The notes: generated by a model not told the origin, from the letters alone. Shown: positions 48,090 to 58,775, numbered from the stretch's first letter. The stretch is DNA of 64,000 nt from Cenococcum geophilum 1.58 (GCA_001692895.1 KV748197.1:2267884-2331883), one strand, 5' to 3'. Numbers and translations are program-made.

Positions 48090-48640
48090 GACGCCTACGA
48101 GAGTTGGACCGTGCGCGAACACCATAATCAAAAGTACGCGTATGGTCACAGAACATTAATCCTATTGATTCTATTAGCCAGCCCTTATCAATAACAGTAG
48201 GACGAAATGCACCAGGGGAAAGGATAGAGTTATACATGGGCGGAAGACGGTTACAACTTTGAGCATCAGGGCAGAATTACTGGCTCTGTCTTATGTGGCA
48301 AAGGAAACATACAGGTGGAAACGTTTCTTCCAGGATATTCGGCTTGATCCCGGACATGAGCTTGACCTTTCATGTGATAATCAGCGAACGATTCGGTTCT
48401 TGACAAAGGAATTTCCGTAGCTTACGACTAAGCTCAAGCACGTCGATGTTCACCACCACTAGCTTCAACAGGAGGTTCAAGAAGACCGACTTAGGATTAA
48501 CTGGATGCCCGCCACGGGGATGCCGGCAGACGGATTGATAAAAGCACTGCCGCGCCAGAAACACGAAGCCTTCGTCCGCCAGATAGGCCTGGCTGACATT
48601 GAGGAGAGTGAGGAGCAGGAACTTCTTATGCCGGACTGAA
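48090..48640 (+). pseudogene. Copia RNase H relic, not RIPed
   Basis: From about 48246 a plus-strand frame reads KTVTTLSIRAELLALSYVAK, then ETYRWKRFFQDIRLDPGHEL, LSCDNQRTIRFLTKEFP, TKLKHVDVHHH and MPADGLIKALPRQKHEAF. This is the end of Ty1/copia RNase H, with the AELLALS and CDN motifs preserved. One internal TAG follows KEFP and another follows HHH. Composition is normal and few RIP-type changes are visible, unlike the copia elements at 6-26 kb. The rest of the element is missing. The part 48090-48240 has an open piece (WTVREHHNQKYAYGHR) of uncertain origin. Confidence 0.8.
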
Positions 48641-49133
48641 TATTGAGAACGCTGATTTTATCAGAATATTGCGAAGTAGTGTCGAGCGTATCTGTGAGGA
48701 AGGACCTCGCACAGGGTAGACACACGTAGACGAGACGTCTAAGCGCGAGAGAGAAGATGTTGGTTGATTGTGCTATGTGTGCCCGTCTGGACGAGGGAAC
48801 TAATATACACTGTCCGGCACCTTCCTCCCCGCAGAGCATGCTTGCCCTGACGCCGGCACTTCCTCTCCGCAGGGCACGCCTGCCCTGACAGTATCCGAAG
48901 CACTTCCCGCAATCTCAGCTTGTCTCGCTTTCATTTCTGCTATACGCATATCCTGCCGTGGCAATGAGGCTATCGCATCACTAACGCTGAGTGATCCATC
49001 TTTTACCCTCTGCCACAGTGAAAAGAACTTGATCTTGCTCCTGGGCAAGAGCATTTTATGAAAGAATTGGATGAAGAACTGACTTTCGGTTGGTAGTTGG
49101 GAGAGGCGTTCAGAGGGCAGGAGAGCGAGGATT
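48641..49133. repeat. Intergenic with a two-copy 39-bp tandem repeat
   Basis: CCGGCACCTTCCTCCCCGCA begins a 39-bp unit at 48814-48852, repeated with small changes at 48853-48890. The 84-codon minus frame (48800-49054) that crosses it has no recognised domain. Confidence 0.5.
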
Positions 49134-49769
49134 TTAGAATACTGAGATAGAATATAGAGAGTGAGATTGTGATTTAAGCTGGAGTCGGTTAATCGCTGAA
49201 CGATGGTATATATTAAAGCTAAAATTTGACAACTTAGCTATACAATTACTTAGATAAGAGCGAAGGAATTTTATCTCACCGTTTAAATACGGCTCAAGGC
49301 GTGGAAATCGGCACATCGATCGGGGAAAGAGAAGAGTGTCCGACAAGAAAGATGACTCATTGACATCCAGGTGCCAAAGGGAAGAGGGAATGAGCAGAAT
49401 GCCTGTGGCAACTACCCTTGGTGGTGAACGCCGCAGCCGATATCCGGGCCAGCCAGAACTGCTATCCTTTGCTGGTATATTCGATCTAAATCGGAGGTTT
49501 GATTGAGCTTCTTCTGAGTAGCCATGTTCAAGAAGCTTTTCAAGAGCGGACCGTAGTGCATCATCGGCAACAGCGATGTAGACGTCACTTACAACTACAT
49601 CTGAGCCGTACACAACTGATGCTAAATCTCCGACAATACATATCCGATATCCGTGTCGCTCAAGAATTTCTGCGGCCCGGATCTCCTCCGAGAAGTTCTC
49701 CGAAAGTCCTAGTTGTTCCAGGTCCCAGCTAACGGGAAACTCCATTAGCGTAGCGAGAGGTTGACGCAC
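49134..49769 (-). CDS. Nucleotidyltransferase-like accessory protein, 211 aa
   Basis: A single minus-strand frame. The N-terminal half has EIRAAEILERHGYRICIVGD, then LASVVYGSDVVVSDVYIAVA and ALRSALEKLLEHGY. The pattern Gly-Asp-x-Ala...Tyr-Gly...Asp-x-x-x-x-Val resembles the nucleotidyltransferase-fold proteins found in many ascomycete accessory genes (helix, Gly-rich loop, Asp, then a helix). The later WPGYRLRR, LIPSSLWHLDV and FPRLEPYLNGEI also fit that group. The catalytic Asp pair cannot be assigned with certainty. The last 25 residues are Ser/His-rich and may be read-through of a missed exon end. An alternative start is Met9 (49745). Function is unknown. Confidence 0.6.
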   Translation of the reverse strand: MRQPLATLMEFPVSWDLEQLGLSENFSEEIRAAEILERHGYRICIVGDLASVVYGSDVVVSDVYIAVADDALRSALEKLLEHGYSEEAQSNLRFRSNIPAKDSSSGWPGYRLRRSPPRVVATGILLIPSSLWHLDVNESSFLSDTLLFPRSMCRFPRLEPYLNGEIKFLRSYLSNCIAKLSNFSFNIYHRSAINRLQLKSQSHSLYSISVF

Positions 49770-50132
49770 GAACTTAGGGTAGAAGTGACGCTAGATGCAA
49801 GATGAATGTCAAAGTAGCTGTCGGCGTTGATATGGAGAAGTTGCTGGAGGTTATTGATTGTCATCAGTTCGTCGGGCAAGTGCACGGGGTGGTGGTCCGA
49901 GGTTCAGCCGAGCAACGGTCTGATTTATGAGATAAGCTCAATTAGGCCTAGCTCCTCGGACTAATCCAGGACATGTAACCTTGGAACCCACTTCCAGGAA
50001 CGGGTTCGTAAATAAGAAAAAACACGGTTTGCCTCGCGAGAGAAAGTTACATGGTTTTATTATATAAAGTGTTTTGATATCCCAGGTTGTCAAGACATTG
50101 CTTAAAAGAGGATGCCTTAGCATGTCCGGTTT
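49770..50132. other. Intergenic, no gene
   Basis: No motif-bearing frame. Contains the left target-site copy (50133-50139) of the next element at its right edge. Confidence 0.5.
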
Positions 50133-50139
50133 AAATTAA

Positions 50140-50841
50140 GGCCACTGCTAGCCATACACCCCCTAAATGATACGCGTACACCCCCCAATTGATACGCATA
50201 CACCCCCTACCCTATTTGGTTTAGACGCTCCCTTATTAAGTTAGATGCTTCCTCATTAAGTTAGAATATCACGTGCGTTTGACTTGTTTGCGCCTGCATT
50301 TCGAAAATCAAAGTGCGAGCCCATAGTATTTCGCTCAAATGCTGAGGGCTCTCTACAAGTAGATCTATCAACGCAATTGGCAATTGTAGAGTTAACTGCC
50401 CGATCGCCGCGACGCTCTGCAATCGCAGGCTCTTGGGTGCGAAGTAGAGGTGTTTGATTTGGGTCTTACCGGGCGCAGGCGCGGGCGCGGGCGTGGGCGC
50501 GAAGCAGAGGTGGCAGCACCCAAATTAGTTTGCGCGACGCCTCAAAGTACTGCGTAATCCAATTAATCGACTTATGCGCGATCCAAATTTAGACTCTACT
50601 ACTTATACTATAACTAAAATCAGGGCTTGATTGTGATGTTGCAGTCATAAAACTTACATGGCGCGTACTTTAATTTTCGCGATACAGGCGCAAACAAGTC
50701 AAACGCACGTGATATTCTAACTTAATGAGGAAGCATCTAACTTAATAAGGGAGCGTCTAAACCAAATAGGGTAGGGGGTGTATGCGTATCAATTGGGGGG
50801 TGTACGCGTATCATTTAGGGGGTGTATGGCTAGCAGTGGCC
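50140..50841. mobile_element. 702-bp element with long terminal inverted repeats
   Basis: The ends GGCCACTGCTAGCCATACAC and their reverse complement match without a mismatch for about 155 bp and remain similar to about 180 bp. A 7-bp direct repeat AAATTAA flanks the element (50133-50139 and 50842-50848). Within each arm a word TACACCCCC...GATACGC recurs three times. The 340-bp centre has no ORF but carries GGGCGCAGGCGCGGGCGCGG-type GC-rich words. This is a foldback/MITE-type non-autonomous DNA transposon. The 7-bp TSD does not fix its superfamily. Confidence 0.88.
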
Positions 50842-51019
50842 AAATTAAATCCTTCCGTTAACATCCCTCTGAGCTCGCTGAGGTAACCTAGCTGGCACTT
50901 GCCCCACCATTGAAAACTCTTGGCATCCACCCCACCAACCTTCACTGTCCTGTGGCGAAAGCGTTTGAACGCCAACTTCTCTCTTCATTCGCGTTAAAAA
51001 ATTAAACGCCTCTCAAAAC

Positions 51020-51660
51020 AACCCTATGGTCGGAGCGGGTCGGCCGCCCTCCCTGCTACCGTACCCGCTTGCTGCACCACTAGCCACAACAGACCCTTCC
51101 ACGGGCCACCTGCTTTTGACACTCCCGGCTGTCCACCGGCAGGCTAACTATCACAGAAACCAACGGCGCCTCCCTCCACAAGGCTTTACCCTCCGCCACC
51201 GAATGTTCAACGGGAACGAGTTGAGACCAAAGTAATGTACATCGAGCTGATGGGCCTGTGCCAGTCCTAAGGAGCGGAGCTTTTTCTACGGCATGGCTCA
51301 TCCGACGTCCCCTTCTGCATTTGTGGCGACGTGGCGGGAGGGGTGAATGACTGTCGCTTGTTGTGCTATGTTTAGCACCGCGCGGAGCGCTGCATGCAGC
51401 TACATCACCTGTTTCTCAACGCCTTAACCGACGGTGAACCGGAACGACTGTTTGAAGGTCTGTGTGGAGTCATGCAGCTACATCACCTGTTTCTCAACGC
51501 CTTAACCGACGGTGAACCGGAACGACTGTTTGAAGGTCTGTGTGGAGTCATGCAGCTACATCACCTGTTTCTCAACGCCTTAACCGACGGTGAACCGGAA
51601 CGACTGTTTGAAGGTCTGTGTGGAGTTACTAGGCACCGTGCAACGCTGCCGCCGTAGTAA
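51020..51660 (+). pseudogene. Possible LINE 3' coding end with 3x78-bp repeat
   Basis: One frame reads MYIELMGLCQS, a stop, then GAELFLRHGSSDVPFCICGD and VAGGVNDCRLLCYV, a second stop, then HRAER and the repeat. A C-x-C-G...C...R spacing like this is found at the end of fungal LINE ORF2 proteins, after RNase H, but no RNase H is legible upstream. The assignment is tentative. Confidence 0.35.
51394..51627 (+). repeat. Three perfect 78-bp tandem repeats, in frame
   Basis: Units at 51394-51471, 51472-51549 and 51550-51627 are identical as far as I can read, except the last two bases of the third. Each encodes 26 residues starting MQLHHLFLNALTDGEPERLF. The length is a multiple of three, so the frame stays open through all three units to a stop at about 51655. 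Confidence 0.9.
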
Positions 51661-51699
51661 GTCAGTCGAGAGCAGCAAAAACCCTTTCTTTCCTTTGTT

Positions 51700-53900
51700 A
51701 AAGTTATGCGAGCTAACATTTTCCGACTACAGAAGAAGACGCTGGGGTCGCGCGGGGATCAACGTCACAGTCATCTGATCGAGACAAGGACGACTTAGGC
51801 ACAGATGCAGGTAAGTTGGTCGCAACCGACCTGCTCTTCTTCCGGCCCTCTTCCACAGCCCTTGACGCGAACGTTGCAGAAGGCGCGGGCCGGCCTAGTC
51901 GTTCCAGGGCGACGGTTGTCCGATATATCTCCCAACCCTTATCATCCGGTCCAACAATTCAGTGCTGTTGTGGAAAGGGGATATTGATAAGCTCGCCTAC
52001 TCTAGGAAGCAGTTTTTTATGATACCACACAGAAAGCTGCTTCAGAGAACGTGGGGGAGAGACACGTGGAGTACTGAATCAGCAGATCTCCGGGCGACCA
52101 TCAAAAAGCTCGATATATACTTCCCCAAGACGGCGTATCCTGACGACGCATGGGACGCTTGGAATGCGGACACTCCGAGGCAGGCAAGTCCTCAGCGAGA
52201 CAAGAGGGAACAGCAAGAGCGAAGGCTGTAATCGGCCTGCGTGGAGCTGGTCGAGGATAAGGTCGTACGCGCCGGAGCTGAGGGCAACAGCTGGATCAAG
52301 TCTATCCCCTCTTACCTGGCTCTTTCGCGCTGGTTATATCTGACAAGGTGCACAGTATAGAGCGCTGAACGATTATGAACCATGTCGCGGTGCAGTAAGT
52401 CGGTGTCTATCGGGAGCACCTTTTTGTCCCAACGGCGACGGTTGTCCGATCTGTTTAACAACTCGGTGCCGATGTTGAAAGTGGAACTTGGTAAGTTCGC
52501 CTGCCTTAGGGGTTGTTCGGTTGCACCTCCGTTACGAATATGAAGGCTCCATATTGTAACGGAACCGGAGCTCAAATGTGAATATGAGGGTGTTGTTCGG
52601 TAGATCTGACACCGTTTGAATATGGAGCTCCTCCATATCGGTAAGCGCGTCAAATTTGCAAGCTATACTGTATACGGTAGTTGAAATGAGGTTCTTGGCA
52701 CCGTTTTAATATGTAGCCTTCGAGCTCCCGTTCCATATTCCATATCAATCTGGAGCTCTCGTATGCACGACTTCTTGTAATACGGCGACTCTACACACCC
52801 CAATCGCGATACTGCTATCGCCATTGCGGGCCTTATATAATATTATTACCTTCGTAATTATAATAAGCTTGTTTTCGGGGCGTCGCGGGCGTCGCGGGCG
52901 TCACTGTAACTCTACTACGGCTCCTACGGGAGGTGGGCAAAGGTGTAGAAAGCGTCGATCGCAGAGGGCGTTGGCCGAGGAGGAGGCTCTATTACTACAC
53001 CAAAGTGGGGAGTCGCGATAGAGGCCTGGTGGCAGAGAGGGGCTCACTCGAATCGCTCACCGACGTCAATCACGCATTGTGCGAAGTCAAATCTNGAGCC
53101 TTATCTGGAGCCACCGAACAATNGTCTTTATTNCAGATTCAAACGAGCCACGGTGGTAGCCGCCACTAATTACAGAACGGGCGACACTAAAAGACGCACG
53201 GATTGAACAGTTATGAGATGGAGCCGATTTGCAACCGAACATACCCTTAGGAAGTAACTCTTTTATGGTACCAACAGAAAGCCGCTTCTGAGAATGTAGG
53301 GGATATGTTGGGCACCGAAGTGGCAGGTCTCTGAGTGACTATCAAGAAGTTCAGTATGTACTATCTTAAGACGGCTGACGACGTATGGGACGCTTAGAAC
53401 AGATGCTTCGGGGTATGCAATGCCTCATCTAAGCAAGAAGCGAGGATGAGGCAAAGGCTGCGAGTAAAAGCCCGTGTGGAGTCGGTCGGCGCGCCGTAGC
53501 TGAGTTGAGAAACATCTCGAGCAAGCCTCTCCCCTTTGCCCGGCTATTTCGGGCTCCTTATATCGGACGAGGCGCACGGAACGGAACACCGAATGTCCAT
53601 GAGTCGCATCGGGGTGCATGAAGTCTCTGCCTATTAGCACCACTTCTACGCGAAAAGCGCCACCTACAATGTCTCGCGAGGTCTCACTACCCTCCTGCGT
53701 ACCATTTTGGCCGTTGGAGAACTTGCCCACGTACCCCAGAGAGGAGACCCTCGCGCTCGTACGAGCGGCTAAGCTTACTCAACTACGAGCAACAACTGGC
53801 TCCGCTTTACGAATTTTTCGCTTAATCCTTACTTCATTAATCAGTAATTTAAGGGGCTGGCTAGTGTCATGTTAGTTCTACTGGCGGAAGTTGCTCAGGT
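51700..53900 (+). repeat. Decayed repeat relics with paralogous coding pieces
   Basis: Two diverged copies of one segment occur at about 52000-52440 and 53250-53650. With frame slips, both encode a stretch like KAASENVG followed by RATIKKLDIYFPKTA and DDAWDAWN (first copy) or KTADDVWDA (second copy). A shorter piece, GCGACGGTTGTCCGAT plus AAGYTCGCCTRCYYTAGG, is present at 51913-52006 and again at 52432-52505. Near 52505-52760 lie repeated GTTGTTCGGT and CTCCATAT words, maybe a small hAT-like MITE. Ns occur at 53095-53132. I do not recognise the protein family. Confidence 0.45.
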
Positions 53901-54590
53901 TTATCTTTCCCTATGCTCCTCATCACCCTCTACGAAGGACGACGCTGCCTTAGTACCACGGTGAGAGTGCCGTTTGGAGGAAGTATCCCACCGCCCAATA
54001 ACGTATTTACCGAGCTCTCCAAGCAATCGATATTAGCCGGGATCTCCCGCACTTCAAGAAAATGCACGTCAAGGAGACGCCGACACCTTTACCAACCTCG
54101 AAATCGATTGAGATGAGTTTCGAGGCAGTTCTTTAAGGGATTCTTTCCCAGACACTGGTGGTTCCCAGGAGGACTTCATTGTAGCAACATTTACAACCGC
54201 GAGGAGTTCACCTCCTGAATGTCTTTGCCAATATTCGGCGGAGATCTACTGGATCAGATGGCTAACTTGTTGTAGAGAAATCCGCATAGAAGTAACATCC
54301 GGTTCCATCCTTACGGAACGAGCGCATCCGTCGGCCCTGTATGCTACAAAGACAATTACTAAGATCACTTTGCCTCAACGTTGCAAGCCACGGCTGGCGG
54401 CAAGAACAGCTGTGGGTTGTTAGGCACGGTGCACTGAACGGGTAATTACAACCCAACATACCGACGCTCCGCTAAGGCTCACTTAGTTGTATCCTTGACG
54501 CGGCCTCCGACGCTGCAATTATGGAGTGCTGATTCCAATAGACATGCCAAGGGGGATACGGGACGTCCTACGCCATGCGCAGCAAGTAAT
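53901..54590. other. No supported gene
   Basis: Mixed-composition sequence without recognisable motifs; probably further element remains. Confidence 0.4.
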
Positions 54591-54591
54591 C

Positions 54592-55836
54592 TCACACCTT
54601 ATGGGAAGCCCTAAGGGCTTTCCTAGCAGGAACCGCTGGATAAGAGTGGAATTTCTCCCCTACCCTGGTGAATCTCGATTTTTCCGGTCCAGACATGCCA
54701 GATCTTTCATTCTTCAGCCTCCTAGGGGACGAAGGGAAGCCATATCTGGCAGCACTTATGCGAAACCCCGCTTCCTCGTTTGCATAACTTTGGTGAGGAA
54801 GCCATGAACTGGCTTGTCCTAACTTCCCGAAGCTGTCGACGATTAGTTTATCAATGGCTTGCAGGTCTGCCTTTCCCGGTCGACCGGAGCTGGCGACATC
54901 ATTCAGACACTCGGCAAGCTCATCATGATGAATTATATTCACCTTTACACGGAGTGCTCAGGACCTCACGGAGCTTTCGCTTCTTTATGGGAGAGTTTTG
55001 GGGGGGGGATGAGTCATGATCTAAGTTGCCGTTCCTGACGATAGGCTTCTTCAGGTGGAGGACTTCGACTTGGGCGCCAGAGAATCCGTTGTTTTCTTGA
55101 GCCTTTATTACTCCTTCGGATTCTAGAAGGATGGAACGAGAGGCTTCATGGCCCAGATACCCATACGAAACCACTCTATGTCTTCTTGCCATGCACCTCA
55201 AAGGCGCATATTCTATGTCCATAATGAGGCAGTAAGGCATCGTCACGAGGAGGTTCCGGCTGGGCTTTTAAGGCTTCCTACAAGGATTCAGCCTGCTCCA
55301 TGGTCGTGGTAAAAGAATTTGGTAGAGCAGACATCATTTGCTTACCCAGCTCCTGGGAAAGTGCTTGTTGGGGAGCCCTGGTGCTAAACTGATATTTCCA
55401 TTACTGGAAGCCGGAAGCCCCATGGCGTCATTGACCTAAAGGAGAAGCGTTTGCGGAACCTCGCATCCGCAGGTTGCTTGATGACAAAGTACCCGTGCCT
55501 GAGACGGCAATATGTGCCTTGTGGTACGTCACGCGAATAATTTACCGAATTGCCTAGCGGATCCGGAAGCCTGTCGCGCTGCGCGAGAACGCTAATGCAT
55601 CGATTGTCGGCGGCGGCTGTTGCTGGCAATGGTGGCTGCTGTGGCTACTACCATGTATAGCTTCCCTTCGCTCCCCGTCTGATTAATAATTCCTGGGAGG
55701 TCAAAGAAGGATCCGGCGGGCCTGGATCAGAAATATCAAGGATGACAGGACTGGAGGAGGGTTCCATAAGGGCGTCTCCTCTGATGGGTCCTGACAGGCA
55801 CATCTGCCTGACAGCCGCCGCTGGGGAAGCTACCAT
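54592..55836 (-). pseudogene. Possible retroelement ORF1/gag-like relic
   Basis: Four successive minus-strand frames (55836-55648, 55629-55384, 55246-54923, 54942-54592) read as one broken protein. The parts are PPDPSLTSQELLIRRGAK, then LPDPLGNSVNYSRDVPQGTY, then YGYLGHEASRSILLE, then GKADLQAIDKLIVDSFGKLG and ASSWLPHQSYANEE. The last resembles the ALD...LG...SYA segment of some fungal LINE ORF1 proteins, but the match is weak and from memory. No RT is legible downstream. Confidence 0.35.
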
Positions 55837-55839
55837 CTG

Positions 55840-57491
55840 CCCAGAGAGGAGGGAACGCGGTCGTGTCGAGCTCCGGGTCTCTTACCAGTCAATGATGACG
55901 ATGAAGGATGGCTAAGGTTCCGTGCCTCGCCTTATTGCGCTGTAATCGACGACTTCGAAGACCACCGTCCCTTCTCGCGCGAGGGATAACTAGGGGTCTA
56001 TCGCGTTATCACAGAGGCAGTTGAACAGCCATACAACACAACATCATCTCCTCAACCGCCCTCCATCTGCCCGCCTATCCTAACTAGCCCATCGAACGAA
56101 GAATGGCTGAGGTCTATTCTCTGGGGGTTCGCCTTGCCATTACTGAATGAACGAGTCCAGATCGAACTATACAGACCCAAAGAGCTCACCTCGCTCACGT
56201 TCCCAACCAACAGACCGAAAACTAGTTTCCACAACACTATAGACTCAATTCCGCCGCTCGCCCTCCCGACCTATAGAACCAAAGCGTTGCTATAACACCA
56301 AATAGGTAGCGAAGCATACTTTCCCGTAGGTGTTGCCCAGAGCAACTGCACAAGTTTTAGTCTAGCTAGTGGATGCCCAACCTAGCCTCTCATATCTCAT
56401 TAGCTCCTCATCCCTCAAATAATTTGCGGACAATCGTCAGAAAACTGCGGCCCGCAGCTTAGGGCATGCAGTCCCCAACTGTTAATCCCTCCACCCCTTT
56501 TAACCATTATCAGCCCTCATTTTGGGTGGTGAGTTTTTGTAACGTTTTCTTCGGCGCATGGACTACTGGAGAATGAACAGAGTTGTTATTATGTAATTTT
56601 TATTCAGTTTTTAGCTGCACATTTTACTTTCTTCAACTTATCTCCCATTTCCTACCGCCTATTCTTCTAACATCATCCGTTTTACAGCTTCCAATCCCAG
56701 CATTAGTGGCCTTAAAATTCTGTGACTTTAACTTTATCCTCCACTAACCAGGATATCAAGTGCCGCCTTAAGTTAGGGCCATTTTCTTCATGCCTCTGTG
56801 GCGGGTAAAGTCTGCTTTGCGGTTGGAGGGGAAGCCGATTTTGCAAGCGGCTGTAAACATTGGACCGCTCTTTATAACTATCGAAGCTGGGCCGAGCTTG
56901 GCATGTGGGCACCTCGCTTGAAGTTGCCCGGCCAAAATATGTACCCAGTTTTGGGAATCTTGTGCCGCCCCCAATTCTGTGCTCTCCCCAATCTGTGGCC
57001 GGGCTGTGGTGGTCCCTGGGATGGAAGGACGGCTGGAATCGACCAAATGCAGACGGAATTTACCGGCCGAGCTCCAGCCACCAGACTGAGACCTGAGACT
57101 CTGCGGGGAAGCATGTCTTTCGGTGCCCGGCCAATGAGATCTTCCTTCAACTAGCCTCGTGCCTGGAGTTGCCCGATGGCTTGCCCAAGGCTGGCTGAGA
57201 GCTGCAGCCACTCTGACATTCTCCGTATCTATGCCTACCTGGGCGGCAGTACTATGTATGCGCTCTCCGCAGCCGCAGTCTGCAGAGCAACCCAGCCTAC
57301 GAGAATGGCCAACCAGCACTTCGGCGTAGTGGGACAGACGTCAAGTACAATACAAGAGGAGAGGGAACCCCAGAACCATCATCTCTCTCCCGTTTGACTA
57401 CCCCTCGTGCTTGTTAAGTACGGCCAAGTCAGCCTCTCTTCTTCTCATACCTGCCACACCTCGATTCCAAGCTTCCATCGAGCCCTCCGCC
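55840..57491. other. Intergenic; 5' flank of the vWA gene
   Basis: Overlapping open frames on both strands at 56768-57319 reflect GC-rich sequence; neither has a domain. CT-rich tracts near 56625-56700 and 57395-57490 may belong to the promoter and leader of the downstream gene. Confidence 0.45.
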
Positions 57492-58775
57492 ATGCGCTTC
57501 TCCATCACCACCGCCCTGGCCTTCGGCCTCGTCGGGACCGCCCTCGCCGACCAGGGAGTCTCGCCGGCCTCAGTTAACAAGCCCGCCGACCCCGGCTCGT
57601 ATGTCAACGTCGACAAGATAGTCACCACCCCAGAGATCCCACCAAAACCGGATGTGGTGCTCCTGGTCGATGTCACCGGTAGCATGGGCGTGGCCATCAA
57701 GGACATCAAGAAGAACCTGGACAAGGTTATCACTACTGTCACCGACGGACAGCCGAACGCCCAGTTCGCCGTGGTCAGCTTCGGCGATCTTGGAGACTTT
57801 AGCGGATTCAAGGTGGTCCAGGGGCTGACAAAGGACGTCCCTGCCCTACATGCCGCAGTCGACTCCTTGACGGCAGGGGGCGGCGGAGACGACCCTGAGG
57901 ATTGGATCAACGCGCTCTATGAGCTCTCCACCGGTGCCGTCACCTACCGCGATGATAGCAGCCGGATCATAGTTCTGGTCAGCGACCAACCCAGCCACAA
58001 TCCCAGCGGAGGGCACACCCTAGACGAGGCCATCACCGCCCTGAAAAAAGAAAGCATCCGCGTCATCGGCGTCAACGTCGAAAAACTCGACCAGGACGGC
58101 CAGGCCACCGCCGTGACGGCCGCCACCGGCGGCATCATCATTGGCTCCGACGCCGACACGGTTACCAGCGCCATCATCAGCGGGCTGAAGAACCTTGATG
58201 TCACCGTCAAACCCAACGTGGTCTCCTGCGATGCGGGCGTAACCGTCGAGTTCGACCCGGTCCAGACCCAAGTGAGCAGCGGCACCGTCGTCAGCTTCCA
58301 CGAGACGGCGAAGGTGGCGGACGACGCCGCCCAGAGGGCCACCCTTCACTGCTCCGTCCGCTTCCTTCTGAACGGCACGCCGGGCGGCGATGCCTTCATC
58401 CAAAGCTTCAACGTGACGGTTAATCAGCTCGGTTGCGACACCTGTATTCCGCATCCCGGCCAGAACCTGTGCCATCCCACAACTTCGTGTGCGCCGACGC
58501 CGTATGGAACAATGTGTCTGACAAGGCCTGGGTACAAGGCAGACGGCGCAGAGGACGGCGACCGTAAGGTGCAGTGGCGGCTGAAGTGGCCTGTACCTGG
58601 CCATGAACACCGCGTCGCTGTCAAACCGGGTACATCTGCAGATACGCTGTGCGATCCAAAGAATAAGGGGCCGGATGTTTGTAAAGAGGTCGCGGTTGGT
58701 GATTGCCCGACCCCGGTATCGGAAGGTGCGCGCCATGAGACTGATCAGATCTTTATCGGCGAGGGAGAATTGTAA
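57492..58775 (+). CDS. Secreted vWA (integrin-beta-like) protein, 427 aa
   Basis: An N-terminal signal peptide (MRFSITTALAFGLVGTALA, cleavage before DQG) leads to a von Willebrand factor A domain, about residues 54-245. Its metal site is VDVTGSM (Asp60, Thr62, Ser64; the family has Asp-x-Ser/Thr-x-Ser). VVSFGDLGDF, GGGGDDPEDWINALYEL and IIVLVSDQPSHNPSGG follow, as in fungal integrin-beta-like proteins. The C-terminal part (about 317-427) is Cys-rich, CDTCIPHPGQNLCHPTTSC and MCLTRPGYKADG, EGF-like in spacing, then VQWRLKWPVPGHEHRV. I start at 57492 (CCGCCATGC context); the frame is open 27 codons upstream. It probably binds a divalent metal and a ligand outside the cell or at the wall. No membrane anchor is seen. 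Confidence 0.88.
   Translation: MRFSITTALAFGLVGTALADQGVSPASVNKPADPGSYVNVDKIVTTPEIPPKPDVVLLVDVTGSMGVAIKDIKKNLDKVITTVTDGQPNAQFAVVSFGDLGDFSGFKVVQGLTKDVPALHAAVDSLTAGGGGDDPEDWINALYELSTGAVTYRDDSSRIIVLVSDQPSHNPSGGHTLDEAITALKKESIRVIGVNVEKLDQDGQATAVTAATGGIIIGSDADTVTSAIISGLKNLDVTVKPNVVSCDAGVTVEFDPVQTQVSSGTVVSFHETAKVADDAAQRATLHCSVRFLLNGTPGGDAFIQSFNVTVNQLGCDTCIPHPGQNLCHPTTSCAPTPYGTMCLTRPGYKADGAEDGDRKVQWRLKWPVPGHEHRVAVKPGTSADTLCDPKNKGPDVCKEVAVGDCPTPVSEGARHETDQIFIGEGEL

Noticed and set aside
56768..57319. 183-codon minus and 118-codon plus overlapping frames
   Set aside because: They oppose each other in GC-rich promoter-side sequence and neither has a recognisable motif.
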